Notes: generated by a model not told the origin, from the sequence alone. Numbered from the stretch's first letter, positions 16,743 through 26,335 are shown. The stretch: DNA of 64,000 nucleotides from Pantoea cypripedii (GCF_011395035.1 NZ_CP024770.1:124001-188000); one strand, 5' to 3'. Made by a program: numbers and translations.

Positions 16743-18167
16743 CTACCACTTACCCACTTCACCACGTTGAATGAAACGTCCCTGGCCGGTTTTGCCCACC
16801 CACTGGTCATCATTAACCAGCAGCTCACCACGTAATAAAACCTTCTTCACTTTGCCCTGAACCTGATGTCCTTCGAACAGCGTGAAGTCAACGTCGCTAT
16901 GCTGTGTCGCAGCACTGATGGTGTGCTTTTCATTCGGATCGAAGATGACGATATCGGCATCGCTGCCCACCGCGATGGTGCCTTTTTGCGGGAAAAGACC
17001 GAAAAGCTTGGCCGGGGCCGTGGACATCAGCTCCACAAAGCGGTTCAGCGAGATACGACCACTGCGCACGCCGCCGTCATACACCACGGTCATACGCGTC
17101 TCGACACCGGGCACGCCGTTAGGGATTTTGGAGAAATCATTCGCGCCCAGCGGCTTCTGATTAATTTTTCCTAAGTGACCTTCTTTCATGCAGTAGGGGC
17201 AATGGTCGGTGGAGATCAATTGCAGGTCATCAGTTTTCAGTGCTGTCCACAGGGCGTTTTGTGCTTCTTTGGATCGCAACGGCGGGCTCATAACAAAACG
17301 CGCGCCATCAAAGCTGTCGGACTCATCGCTATCAGCGTAAGAAGACTCATCAAAGAACAGGTAATGCGGGCAGGTTTCGGCAAACACCGGGATGCCCAGG
17401 TCACGCGCTTCCACCACATGTTTAAGCGCTTCTTTTGCTGACAAATGCACAAAGTAGACCGGAGCTTCGGCCAGCTCTGCCAGTTTGATACCACGGTGGG
17501 TCGCTTCACCTTCCAGCAAGGCGGGACGCGTCAGGGCATGGTGGCGGGGGGAGGTGTGGCCCTGAGCCAGCGCTTCCTGAATTAACAATTCAACGATGGT
17601 GCCGTTTTCCGCATGCAGCGCGACCATGCCGCCATGCTGTCCCACCATGCGCATGGCCTGGAAAATGGCAGCATCGTCTGACATCACCGTACCCGGATAG
17701 GCCATAAACATTTTGAAGCTGGAAACACCTTCATGACGGATGGCATAGCGCATATCTTCCAGCACCTGTTTGTCCACCTCGGTGATGATGACGTGAAAGC
17801 CATAATCAATGCTGGCGACGTTGTCAGCTTTCGATTGTGCGCGTTCGATGGCCTGCAACGGGCTGGTACCATGATTTTGCAAAGCAAAATCGATAATGGT
17901 GGTGGTACCGCCAAATGCTGCCGAGCGGGTGCCTGATTTAAAGTTATCGGCGGTCACGGAAGGGCCAAAGGTATTTTCCATATGGGTATGGCAGTCGACA
18001 CCACCGGGAAACAGCAGCATCCCGCTGGCTTCAATGATCTGGCAGTTTGCACCGGGTTGCAGGTTCAGCCCGATGCTGACTATCTTTTCATTCTCAATAA
18101 GAATGTCGGCGTGATAATCGTCGACAGCAGTGATAATGCGCCCACCGCGAATCAGGGTACTCGTCAT
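16743..18167 (-). CDS. D-hydantoinase/dihydropyrimidinase-family cyclic amidohydrolase
   Basis: 474 residues from the ATG at 18167 (GGAG six bases upstream). Amidohydrolase metal motif GGVDCHTHME (about 57-66), the carboxylated-lysine region SSFKMFMAYPG, and later DHCPY are all present. It hydrolyses a cyclic imide or amide such as a 5-substituted hydantoin, dihydropyrimidine or related ring. It lies downstream of a DapA-family lyase and the oxidase genes in one operon. Allantoinase is a less likely alternative because the sequence follows the hydantoinase pattern. Confidence 0.9.
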   Translation of the reverse strand: MTSTLIRGGRIITAVDDYHADILIENEKIVSIGLNLQPGANCQIIEASGMLLFPGGVDCHTHMENTFGPSVTADNFKSGTRSAAFGGTTTIIDFALQNHGTSPLQAIERAQSKADNVASIDYGFHVIITEVDKQVLEDMRYAIRHEGVSSFKMFMAYPGTVMSDDAAIFQAMRMVGQHGGMVALHAENGTIVELLIQEALAQGHTSPRHHALTRPALLEGEATHRGIKLAELAEAPVYFVHLSAKEALKHVVEARDLGIPVFAETCPHYLFFDESSYADSDESDSFDGARFVMSPPLRSKEAQNALWTALKTDDLQLISTDHCPYCMKEGHLGKINQKPLGANDFSKIPNGVPGVETRMTVVYDGGVRSGRISLNRFVELMSTAPAKLFGLFPQKGTIAVGSDADIVIFDPNEKHTISAATQHSDVDFTLFEGHQVQGKVKKVLLRGELLVNDDQWVGKTGQGRFIQRGEVGKW

Positions 18168-18185
18168 GTTGTTCTCCGCTTGCAA

Positions 18186-19127
18186 TCAGGAAATGGCAGT
18201 AAAGGATTGTGCAAAAGCCAGCGCCTTCGCTAACCGCTGGCGCTGCGCGTCATCAACGGCAGGCACGGGCGGGCGGGGCATGGCGTGGGGAAGATGCCCG
18301 GCAATATGCAGACAGGCTTTCAACCGCGCATTGGCATGGGTACCGGGCCAGGTGCCGTAAATCTCCTTCGCCAATGGATAAACAAACTGGTGCAATCGTT
18401 GCGCTTCAGCGAGGTTCTGTTCCTGCATCGCGTTGTACAGCGCCACCACCAGTTCCGGGACGACCGCCGCCAAGCTCACCAGGCTGCCATCGGTGCCCAG
18501 CGCAAAGCAGGTCAGCAGATGCTCATCACCCGAAGCCATCACTGCGACGTGCGGGGCAACCTCGCGGACCAGGCGCAGATTCGCCTCATAGGTGGCGGTT
18601 TCCCAGCTGCCTTCTTTCACCGCAACCACGTCAGGTAAACAGACCAATTGCTGCAGCAGGCTCGGTGGATAAGCCATGCCGCCGCTGCTCACCCCCGATT
18701 GATACAGCATCATCGGTAAGGCGGCGTTTTGGTTGGCGATCCGGTGGTGATTGAGTACCGTTTTATCGTCGGTAGAGAGCGTCCAGGAATAGGGGGGGAA
18801 CAGCAGAATGGCGTCGGCCCCTGCGGCTTTCGCATCATCGGCCTGAGCCTGAGCATCGTAACTGTCCTCCGCATTCAGACCCGCTACCAGCAGGGTGTCT
18901 GGCGGGCACACCTGACGTGCCAGTGTCACCACCCGGCGTTTTTCCGCACGTGACAGCGCGAAGTTTTCGCCCGCATGCCCGTTAATCAACAGTCCGCGAA
19001 TCCCTTCCACCTGAGAAACCTGGCGCAAATGCGCAATCAGGCTTGCTTCATCAATGTATTTGCCCGTCTCATCCATCGGACAGACCGTCGCCGCATACAC
19101 ACCCTGGTAATGGTGTAACTCTTTCAT
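18186..19127 (-). CDS. DapA-family lyase/aldolase
   Basis: 313 residues from the ATG at 19127 (GAGG about 10 bases upstream). The class I aldolase barrel shows NGHAGENFALS (phosphate/carboxylate loop), MLYQSG, and the Schiff-base lysine in VVAVKEGSW. Members next to LhpBEF-type dehydrogenases deaminate pyrroline-4-hydroxy-2-carboxylate; others cleave or form keto acids. The position right after the oxidase subunits fits conversion of their imine or keto-acid product. Confidence 0.85.
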   Translation of the reverse strand: MKELHHYQGVYAATVCPMDETGKYIDEASLIAHLRQVSQVEGIRGLLINGHAGENFALSRAEKRRVVTLARQVCPPDTLLVAGLNAEDSYDAQAQADDAKAAGADAILLFPPYSWTLSTDDKTVLNHHRIANQNAALPMMLYQSGVSSGGMAYPPSLLQQLVCLPDVVAVKEGSWETATYEANLRLVREVAPHVAVMASGDEHLLTCFALGTDGSLVSLAAVVPELVVALYNAMQEQNLAEAQRLHQFVYPLAKEIYGTWPGTHANARLKACLHIAGHLPHAMPRPPVPAVDDAQRQRLAKALAFAQSFTAIS

Positions 19128-19134
19128 TTTGTTA

Positions 19135-20292
19135 TTAGCCTCTGGAAAAGGAAGCGACCGCGTTGTTTTCAATGGATAGCAGTCGTGAGGGGTCGAAAAG
19201 GGGCATTTCCGGTTGCTGGCCTAAAATCTGCTGAGCCAGCAACTTGCCCATATAAGGGCCGCTGGTATAGCCGGAGTGGACGCATCCGATAACGTAGAGA
19301 TCCGGGTGTTGCGGCACTGGCCCAATCATCGGCATCGCATCCGCGGTTTCGGACTCAAGACCGAGCCAGATACGGGCGACGCGGGCGGAGGCCAGCGCCG
19401 GCACTGCATGCTGTCCCAGCCGCAGGTTACCGATCAGGTTCTCGGGAATCGTTTCTCTGCCGCCCAGTTCACGTGAACCGATGCCCTGCCAGCCACCGCC
19501 AATCACCACGGTGCCATTGGCAAACTGCTTCATGGAGAGCAGGCCATTGGCGATGCTCAGGACCGAACGCATCACCGGCGGCATTCTTTCGGTGACAATC
19601 AGTTGGTTGATCAGCGTTTTCACCGGAATAGTCATGCCGACCATCTTCAGCATCGGCTCCAGCCAGACACCACCCGCCAGCACCAGCCGGGAGGACTCAA
19701 CAGACTGACTACGATCTTCGCTTGCAATGCGATAACCCGCGCTTTGTCGTTCAATATGTCCAACCGGGAATTGTTCCATGATGGTCACTCCGGCTGCGCG
19801 TAATGCCGCATGAAACGCACGGCCAGTCAGATAGGCGCTGGCGAAACCGTCTATTTCACAGAAGGCTGCCGCCTTGATGGAGCCATTGATACCTGGATCG
19901 ATCCTCATCGCCGCCTGCGGGGAGATTATCGAGATATCTGCGCCATATTCACGCCGCGCGGCGGCACGTTCTTCCAGGATTGCCACTTCGGCATCGGTAA
20001 AGGCGAGAGATAAACCGGGCGCATGGGTCGCCAGTACGCCCTGTCCCAGCCAGGTTTCTGGCTGCATCCACATTTCCCAGGCCTTTATGGCGTAGGGCAC
20101 CAGTGCCGCGCGGGTCATGTGCAGCGTTAAGGTCCCGGCATTAACGCCGGATGCGCTGCGGCACAGGGCATTGCGTTCCAGAACCACCACGCGCATCCCG
20201 GCTTTGGCCAGAAACAGCGCGGTGGAGCAGCCCATAACGCCGCCACCCACGATGCACACATCAAAGCGTGATGAAGCGTTAAGTACACTCAC
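19135..20292 (-). CDS. FAD-dependent amine/D-amino-acid oxidoreductase, beta-type subunit
   Basis: 385 residues. N-terminal Rossmann fold with VCIVGGGVMGCSTALFLA (about 12-29), and a C-terminal DAO signature (VIGCVHSGYTSGPYMGKLLA). The family includes OoxB/HcnC/LhpB, catalytic subunits of membrane-linked opine, glycine or D-hydroxyproline dehydrogenases. The GTG start at 20292 overlaps the TGA of the upstream subunit gene. Co-occurrence with the alpha- and gamma-type genes supports a heterotrimer passing electrons to the respiratory chain. Confidence 0.9.
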   Translation of the reverse strand: MSVLNASSRFDVCIVGGGVMGCSTALFLAKAGMRVVVLERNALCRSASGVNAGTLTLHMTRAALVPYAIKAWEMWMQPETWLGQGVLATHAPGLSLAFTDAEVAILEERAAARREYGADISIISPQAAMRIDPGINGSIKAAAFCEIDGFASAYLTGRAFHAALRAAGVTIMEQFPVGHIERQSAGYRIASEDRSQSVESSRLVLAGGVWLEPMLKMVGMTIPVKTLINQLIVTERMPPVMRSVLSIANGLLSMKQFANGTVVIGGGWQGIGSRELGGRETIPENLIGNLRLGQHAVPALASARVARIWLGLESETADAMPMIGPVPQHPDLYVIGCVHSGYTSGPYMGKLLAQQILGQQPEMPLFDPSRLLSIENNAVASFSRG

Positions 20293-21704
20293 AGGGGGGC
20301 CGCCTTGGGAATTGGAATGTCTGCATAGTCGTAGTCACCGGTCATATCGCTGATGGTGAGAGGACGAAGAGGAGTACGGGGAGAGAAGATCCCGACAGAT
20401 TCACGCGAAACACCCTGTTTGTTTGCCAGCAGTTCGGCAGCAATGTCACCACAGGTGCGCCCCTGGCAGGGTCCCATGCCACAGCGCGTCCAGGCTTTTA
20501 GCTGGTTAACCTCCCGCGCACCAGCCTCGCAGGCCTGTTCAATTTCCGCCCGCGTCACGTCTTCACAGCGGCACACCACGGTATCCTGCGGGATGCTCTC
20601 AACATGTCCTTCACGCAGCGCCATCATCGCGGCCATCTTCTGCCCGAAACGGGCGGCATGCTGCCAGGCTTTGGTCAGGTTCTCTGCTTCAGGTGCGGGC
20701 ATCGTTTCACCGCGAATGATGGCCACGCAGGCCAATCCGACCCGCTTACCTGATTCAACGGCCGCAGCGGCACCGCGAATACCGGCGCTGTCACCGGCCA
20801 CAAACAGCCGTTCACGGCTGGTCTGGCCATTCTCATCCGTCCGGGCAATCCAGCCTCCCGCTTCGCGGGAATAATCATGCTTTGCATGCAGCAGACGCGT
20901 AATGTCGGAGGAGGGCGTCAGGCCATGACCCACGGCAACACAATCCACCAGAATCCGTTTAGTCGGGCCAGCGATGGGCCGCGCCGAAGCATCGCACGGA
21001 GCGAGTTCAGCCAGTAACTGATCGCCTTGCGCACTGACCTTCACCAGGGTATGGCGTGAGTAAATGGGGACTCTGGCGCGCAAAATCGGCAGGCCATAAC
21101 TCAGGCTTTGTTTGAAAATGGCCGGGCGGGCCAGCAACGTAGCGGCTGTGCTGCACCACTCGCCCCGCGACGCAATATCCACAATCCCCATCACCTTGCC
21201 GCCTGCTTTGAGGGTATTACCCGCCACCGCCACCAGCAAAGGCCCACATCCGGCGACCAGGGTGGTGTTACCCGGCAAGGTGCGCTGCGATTTGAGTAAA
21301 ATCGTGGCGGCGGCCAGGCCAATGACCCCCGGCAGAGTCCAGCCCTCGAAGGGGACAACACGTTCGGTGGTGCCATTCGCCACCAGCAGCACCGTCGTGG
21401 TGCAGGACATCGAACCGTCCGGCCCGAGCGCATCAACACGATAATCGCCGGTTACCGCCCACACGGTATGCCCTAAAAAGAGGCACACGTTGCTCCGTGA
21501 TAGTTCATCACGCAGGGTTTCACCGGCCCTGAATTCTGCGCCGTCCATTTTTGCGTCTGGCATGATCGGTGCGCGATAAACCTGGCCACCGGCAGCGGAA
21601 TTTTCATCGAACAGCGCGACACGCAGTCCTTTCGCTGATGCCAGCAGTGCGGCAGAAACACCCGCTGGACCGGCACCCAGGACGATCAGGTCATAATGAT
21701 TCAT
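20289..21704 (-). CDS. NAD(P)/FAD oxidoreductase with C-terminal [2Fe-2S] domain, alpha-type subunit
   Basis: 471 residues from the ATG at 21704, giving the correct N-terminus (MNHYDLIVLGAGPAGVSAA). A pyridine-nucleotide-disulphide-type flavin fold spans about 1-350. The C-terminal BFD-like domain has CRCEDV and a CGMGPCQGRTCG cluster (about 395-435) that should bind [2Fe-2S]. Matches the alpha subunits OoxA/HcnB/LhpE-type. Probably forms a complex with the flanking 2Fe-2S and DAO proteins. Confidence 0.9.
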   Translation of the reverse strand: MNHYDLIVLGAGPAGVSAALLASAKGLRVALFDENSAAGGQVYRAPIMPDAKMDGAEFRAGETLRDELSRSNVCLFLGHTVWAVTGDYRVDALGPDGSMSCTTTVLLVANGTTERVVPFEGWTLPGVIGLAAATILLKSQRTLPGNTTLVAGCGPLLVAVAGNTLKAGGKVMGIVDIASRGEWCSTAATLLARPAIFKQSLSYGLPILRARVPIYSRHTLVKVSAQGDQLLAELAPCDASARPIAGPTKRILVDCVAVGHGLTPSSDITRLLHAKHDYSREAGGWIARTDENGQTSRERLFVAGDSAGIRGAAAAVESGKRVGLACVAIIRGETMPAPEAENLTKAWQHAARFGQKMAAMMALREGHVESIPQDTVVCRCEDVTRAEIEQACEAGAREVNQLKAWTRCGMGPCQGRTCGDIAAELLANKQGVSRESVGIFSPRTPLRPLTISDMTGDYDYADIPIPKAAPL

Positions 21705-21975
21705 AAGGATCGATATCCGGTACAGAGTGAACAATCAGATCAGCACTGGCCTCAGTTTTGCAAGCTAATACCCGCTTACCCTCCACCATGACCAGGCACT
21801 CCTGACACGACCCCATCAGGCAAAACATGCCTCTGGGTTGATGTTGGTGAGGACTGAAGCGCAACGTTTTGACGCCACTCGAAAAAAGTGCGGCGGCAAT
21901 ACTCTGGCCCGCTAATGCCATATATCCCTGATTGTCAAAAACGAAACGGACGTTTTTCCCCGAAGTGTGCTGCAT
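21691..21975 (-). CDS. Small (2Fe-2S)-binding protein, gamma-type subunit
   Basis: 94 residues from the ATG at 21975. A plant-ferredoxin-like core with CLMGSCQECLVMV and a downstream Cys in RVLACKT supplies the cluster ligands, as in OoxC/HcnA/LhpF. First gene of the oxidase operon, overlapping the alpha-type gene by 14 bp. The open frame extends upstream to 22110, but that part crosses the divergent promoter region and is not counted. Confidence 0.88.
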   Translation of the reverse strand: MQHTSGKNVRFVFDNQGYMALAGQSIAAALFSSGVKTLRFSPHQHQPRGMFCLMGSCQECLVMVEGKRVLACKTEASADLIVHSVPDIDPYESL

Positions 21976-22033
21976 AAAAGTCACCCTTTTTGGTCGACAA
22001 CTGCTCATTGAGACTTGACAAGATGGAAGGCAT

Positions 22034-22068
22034 GGTATCGTATACCAATCGTATATGTAAAGCATACG
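22034..22068. promoter_or_regulatory. Putative GntR operator in the divergent promoter region
   Basis: GGTATCGTATACC (22034-22046) is a perfect 5-bp-arm dyad whose core GTATCGTATAC matches the site upstream of gntR (GTATTGTATAC). A looser CGTAT...ATACG pair follows to about 22067. It lies between the oxidase operon and the transporter operon and could regulate both. Confidence 0.55.
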
Positions 22069-22134
22069 AAGTTTATATCGTTGGTAATTTGCCAACACCA
22101 GGGTAAGCAATCAGACGACACGGGGATTTAAATA

Positions 22135-22953
22135 ATGAGTAAAATGAGTATGTTGGGAAAGATGGTCATCGCGAGTTGTATTGCCAGCGCGCTATTTGGT
22201 GCCGCAACAGCTAACGCCAGATCGCTGGATGAAATCATGAAATCCAAAACGCTGATCGTCGGCGTGAATCCAAATCTCCCACCGTTAGGGGTGTATGACG
22301 ATAAAAATCAGATCTCAGGTTTTGATGCGACCGTAGCGAAAAAAATTGCCGATTCAATGGGCGTGAAACTGGAACTGGTTGCGGTAGGATCGAATGACCG
22401 TGTGCCATTTATCATGTCAGACAAGATTGATGCGGTGATGGGCGGGATGACCCGTAATGATGATCGCATGAAGGTGGTAGATTTCACTGATCCGGTCAAC
22501 ACCGAAGTTCTGGGCATTCTCACTACCGATAAAAAGCCATACAAAAAATGGCAGGATCTGAATGATCCGTCCGTGAAACTGGTGCAGGTGCGCGGCACCA
22601 CGCCAATCAAATACATCCAGGACAATATTCCCAAGGCACAGTTGTTAATCCTCGATAACTACCCGGATGCCGTTCGCGCCATTGCCCAGGGCCGTGCCGA
22701 TGCGCTGATTGACGTGCTCGATTTCATGCTGGATTACACCAAAAAATACCCCACCAAATGGCACGTCGTGGATGATCCGATTGAGGTGGATTACGACTGT
22801 ATCGCCGTCAGCAAAGGCAACACAGCGCTGCGCGAGAAGTTAAATACCGAGATCGCCTCGCTGCATAAATCAGGCTTTATCGGCACCAGCTGGAAGAAAT
22901 GGTTCGGTCACGCCATGTTGCATGATCCCACCGCCTCGCCAACGAAATACTGA
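22135..22953 (+). CDS. ABC transporter periplasmic amino-acid-binding protein
   Basis: 272 residues. Signal peptide to about residue 28 (ASALFGAATANA), then the SBP_bac_3 fold (LIVGVNPNLPPLGVYDD; FDATVAKKIADSMG; DRVPFIMSDKIDAVMGGMTR). First gene of a complete polar-amino-acid uptake operon with two permeases and an ATPase. Divergent from the oxidase operon, so its ligand is probably that pathway's substrate. Confidence 0.92.
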   Translation: MSKMSMLGKMVIASCIASALFGAATANARSLDEIMKSKTLIVGVNPNLPPLGVYDDKNQISGFDATVAKKIADSMGVKLELVAVGSNDRVPFIMSDKIDAVMGGMTRNDDRMKVVDFTDPVNTEVLGILTTDKKPYKKWQDLNDPSVKLVQVRGTTPIKYIQDNIPKAQLLILDNYPDAVRAIAQGRADALIDVLDFMLDYTKKYPTKWHVVDDPIEVDYDCIAVSKGNTALREKLNTEIASLHKSGFIGTSWKKWFGHAMLHDPTASPTKY

Positions 22954-23020
22954 TTTTCGTTCTGACTAAATCGGGCGCCCGGAAGGTCAGGGCGCCCATG
23001 TGTGATTGAGCATTGTTCTG

Positions 23021-23689
23021 ATGAACCTGAATTTTTTCCCTATTCTTGATCAGCTGCCTTACCTGTTAGGCGGAGCCTGGATTAGCCTGCAACTGGCAGT
23101 GCTGGCTTTCGCCTTTGGTATGGTTATTGCGATGATTTGTACCAGCATCCTGCGCTATGGCCCCAGACTGGCAGGCAAATTTATTAACGCGTATGTGATT
23201 TTTGCCACCAATACCCCTCAGCTGGTGCAGATCTATTTTCTGTTTTTTGCTCTGCCCGAAGTCGGTATTTTGCTTTCGCCCTTCACGGCGGTGCTGATCG
23301 GTGCCACTTTCAACGCCGGTGCCTATTTGTGTGAAATCCAGCGAGCAGGTTTCGATTCTGTACGCCGCATGGAAATCGAAGCTGCAGAAGTTCTGGGATT
23401 CTCACGTATCCAGATCATCCGTTACGTCATTCTTCCGCACGTGATCAAGGTGATGTTTCGCCCCCTTTCGAACCAGTTCATTGTTATGACTCTGGGTACC
23501 TCGATGGCTTCAATGTTTGGCGTCGAAGAACTCACCGGTCGCACCTATAACCTGAGTTCACAAACTTATTTGTCGGTGGAATCCTTCTCCGTGGCTGCCG
23601 TTATTTATATCGCTATCACCATCCTCGCCACCTTTGCTCTGGCCATTATGGGACGATTTCTGTTTCGCGCCAGGACGGGGGTATTTTGA
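23021..23689 (+). CDS. Amino-acid ABC transporter permease (HisMQ type)
   Basis: 222 residues from the ATG at 23021; an in-frame TTG at 23006 is the alternative start, and neither has a strong ribosome-binding site. About five membrane segments and the permease EAA loop (EIEAAEVLGFSRIQIIRYVILPH) that contacts the ATPase. TGATG overlap with the next permease gene, which forms the heterodimeric channel with it. Confidence 0.9.
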   Translation: MNLNFFPILDQLPYLLGGAWISLQLAVLAFAFGMVIAMICTSILRYGPRLAGKFINAYVIFATNTPQLVQIYFLFFALPEVGILLSPFTAVLIGATFNAGAYLCEIQRAGFDSVRRMEIEAAEVLGFSRIQIIRYVILPHVIKVMFRPLSNQFIVMTLGTSMASMFGVEELTGRTYNLSSQTYLSVESFSVAAVIYIAITILATFALAIMGRFLFRARTGVF

Positions 23690-24378
23690 TGAGTTACTTC
23701 GACTGGTCGGAAATTACAGGGTTGTTCTCATATTACAACCTGTTGTTGTTATTGCAGGGGCTGGGGATCACGCTGGCGCTGTCGGCGTTTGGTTGCCTGA
23801 TTGGTTTTCTTGCGGGCTTCGTGCTGGCAGTGACCATCAATACCAAAGCGCCGCTGCTGTCACCGCTGCGCGGAGTGGTACATGTTTATTTCTTTATTTT
23901 CCGGCGCATTCCCTTTCTGGTGACGTTATTTCTGGTGTTTTTTATCAGCCAATATTCCGGGCTGCGTTTTTCCACCTTCACCGTGGCGTTGATCAGCGTA
24001 TGCATTATCGCCGCTGCCTACTTAGGGGAGATCATCCGCAGTGGATTGGAATCCGTACATCATAACCAGTGGGAAGCGGCGGTAACGCTGAATTTTTCCT
24101 ATTTACAGACATTGCGTTACGTGATCATTCCGCAATCCCTGACGGTGGTGATTCCGCCAACCTTCAGTTTCTTCGTTATGTACATCAAAGACACGACGCT
24201 TGCCTCGCAGATTGGTGTGATGGAACTCACCTCCGCCAGCAAAATCCTTTCTGATAAAGGTTACTCGGCCACGCTGGTCTATGCCGTTGTCCTCATGCTT
24301 TATTTCATTGTGTCTTATCCGTTATCGCGTCTCGGTAAGCGTCTGGAGAGAAAAATTGCCACAGCTCGACATCATTAA
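23689..24378 (+). CDS. Amino-acid ABC transporter permease (HisMQ type)
   Basis: 229 residues from the ATG at 23689, which overlaps the TGA of the upstream permease by one base. Five hydrophobic segments and an EAA-loop (HHNQWEAAVTLNFSYLQTLR). Second half of the transporter channel. Its 3' end overlaps the ATPase gene by 23 bp. Confidence 0.9.
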   Translation: MSYFDWSEITGLFSYYNLLLLLQGLGITLALSAFGCLIGFLAGFVLAVTINTKAPLLSPLRGVVHVYFFIFRRIPFLVTLFLVFFISQYSGLRFSTFTVALISVCIIAAAYLGEIIRSGLESVHHNQWEAAVTLNFSYLQTLRYVIIPQSLTVVIPPTFSFFVMYIKDTTLASQIGVMELTSASKILSDKGYSATLVYAVVLMLYFIVSYPLSRLGKRLERKIATARHH

Positions 24379-25093
24379 TTTAAAAGCCGCCTATAACGAC
24401 CAGCCCGTGCTGGAAAATGTCACTTTATCGGTGGAGAAGGGCGACATCGTCAGCCTGATCGGACCTTCTGGTTCTGGCAAAAGTACCTTGCTGCGCGTGC
24501 TGATGGGATTGCTGCTACCGAAAGAAGGGCAGGTTTTGCTGGAAAACAGCGCGGTGAATTACACCAATAAAAACGAGTTACGTCAGCTGCGAGAGTCCAT
24601 TGCTATCGTCTTCCAGCAATACAACCTGTTCCAGAATATGACAGTGCTGGAAAACGTGATGATCACACCCACCAAAATTAAAGGCTGGTCAAAAAAGGAA
24701 GTGGAGCAGGATGCACGGCGTCTGCTGGAACGAGTGGGGCTGTCACATCGCATCAATGCTTATCCTGATCAGCTCTCCGGCGGACAACAGCAACGTGTGG
24801 CGATTGCCCGCGCACTGGCGCTAAAGCCGACCATTCTGTTGCTGGATGAAGTTACGGCGGCACTTGACCCTGAGATGGTCAACGAGGTGCTGGATACTAT
24901 CCGCGAGCTGGCCTCTGAAGGGATCACCATGTTTATCGTTTCTCATGAGATGAGTTTTGTCCGTGAGGTGTCGTCGAAGGTGGTGTTTATGGCAGATGGC
25001 CAGGTGGTGGAAACAGGTTCACCACAACAGGTGTTTGATGCCCCGACTCATGAGCGTACCCGCCAGTTTGTCAGCAAAATATTACGTCACTAA
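24356..25093 (+). CDS. Amino-acid ABC transporter ATPase (GlnQ/HisP type)
   Basis: 245 residues from a TTG start at 24356, chosen because GGAGAG lies seven bases upstream and the family N-terminus begins there. Walker A GPSGSGKST, Q-loop FQQYNLF, ABC signature LSGGQQQR, Walker B ILLLDEVTAALDPE and the switch His in VSHEMSF are intact. Energises the adjacent permeases. Confidence 0.93.
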   Translation: MPQLDIINLKAAYNDQPVLENVTLSVEKGDIVSLIGPSGSGKSTLLRVLMGLLLPKEGQVLLENSAVNYTNKNELRQLRESIAIVFQQYNLFQNMTVLENVMITPTKIKGWSKKEVEQDARRLLERVGLSHRINAYPDQLSGGQQQRVAIARALALKPTILLLDEVTAALDPEMVNEVLDTIRELASEGITMFIVSHEMSFVREVSSKVVFMADGQVVETGSPQQVFDAPTHERTRQFVSKILRH

Positions 25094-25108
25094 CAGCAGG
25101 AATTTTCT

Positions 25109-26335
25109 TTGAACAAGCAAGTTTTCGGCCAGATAAATCCCCCGCAGCGCCTGTTAATGGGGCCAGGCCCAATTAATGCTGATCCCCGCGTATTACGGGC
25201 GATGTCAGCACAACTGATTGGGCAGTACGACCCGGCGATGACGGCATATATGAACGAAGTCATGATGTTGTATCGTTCCGTGTTCCGCACCACAAACCCC
25301 TGGACCTTGTTGGTTGATGGGACTTCACGTGCGGGCATTGAGGCGATTCTGGTGTCGGCCATTCGGCCAGGAGATAAAGTTCTGGTGCCGGTTTTCGGTC
25401 GCTTTGGGCATTTATTGTGTGAAATTGCCCGTCGTTGCCAGGCGGAGGTCCATACCATTGAAACGCCATGGGGTACGGTGTTTACCCCAGACCAGATCGA
25501 AGATGCCATCAAGCGCGTCCGGCCAGCCATGTTGTTAACCGTGCATGGCGATACATCGACCACCATGCGACAACCGCTGGAAGAGTTGGGGGCAATTTGT
25601 CAGCGTTATGGCGTGCTGTTTTATACCGATGCCACTGCCACCCTTGGCGGCAATGCCCTCGAAACAGATGCATGGGGTTTAGATGCTGTTTCCGCCGGGA
25701 TGCAAAAATGCCTCGGCGGATCCGCCGGCACCTCGCCGGTGACACTGAGTGAGCCGATGGCCGACTACATCCAGCGACGTCGTCACGTTGAAGAAGGCAT
25801 TCGCGATACCCGACATCATGATGGCGACGAACCCATCATCTCTTCCAATTATTTCGATCTCGCCATGATCATGGATTACTGGGGGAGTGAACGGCTTAAC
25901 CACCATACCGAGGCGACATCAGCGCTGTATGGTGCGCGTGAGTGCGCCCGCCTGATTGTGCAGGAAGGCCTTGATGCAGGTATCGCCCGACATGCACTGC
26001 ATGGCAATGCGTTACGTGCCGGAGTTGAAGCGATGGGGCTGGAAGTGTTCGGTGATCCTCAGCATAAAATGAATAATGTGATGGGTATTAACATTCCTGA
26101 TTGCCTGCATGACCAGCAAATCCGTGAATGTATGCTTAACGATTTTGGCATCGAAATCGGCACCTCATTCGGCCCATTAAAAGGCAAAATGTGGCGTATC
26201 GGCACCATGGGCTACAACGCGCGCAAGGACTGCGTACTGCAAACCCTCGCGGCACTGGAAGCGACCATCAACCGTTATGGCTATAAAACTGTGCAGGGGA
26301 AAGCCATGGAAGCCGCGTGGAATATATATTCCTGA
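25109..26335 (+). CDS. Class V aminotransferase (alanine-glyoxylate/ureidoglycine-glyoxylate type)
   Basis: 408 residues from a TTG start. PLP-fold hallmarks: LLMGPGPINADPRVL near the N-terminus, DATATLGGNALETDAWGLD with the PLP-ring Asp, and the PLP lysine in SAGMQKCLGG. The sequence resembles PucG/HpxJ ((S)-ureidoglycine-glyoxylate aminotransferases) and AGXT. Last gene of the transporter operon, so it probably handles an amino group released in the pathway. A REP-like dyad follows. Confidence 0.82.
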   Translation: MNKQVFGQINPPQRLLMGPGPINADPRVLRAMSAQLIGQYDPAMTAYMNEVMMLYRSVFRTTNPWTLLVDGTSRAGIEAILVSAIRPGDKVLVPVFGRFGHLLCEIARRCQAEVHTIETPWGTVFTPDQIEDAIKRVRPAMLLTVHGDTSTTMRQPLEELGAICQRYGVLFYTDATATLGGNALETDAWGLDAVSAGMQKCLGGSAGTSPVTLSEPMADYIQRRRHVEEGIRDTRHHDGDEPIISSNYFDLAMIMDYWGSERLNHHTEATSALYGARECARLIVQEGLDAGIARHALHGNALRAGVEAMGLEVFGDPQHKMNNVMGINIPDCLHDQQIRECMLNDFGIEIGTSFGPLKGKMWRIGTMGYNARKDCVLQTLAALEATINRYGYKTVQGKAMEAAWNIYS

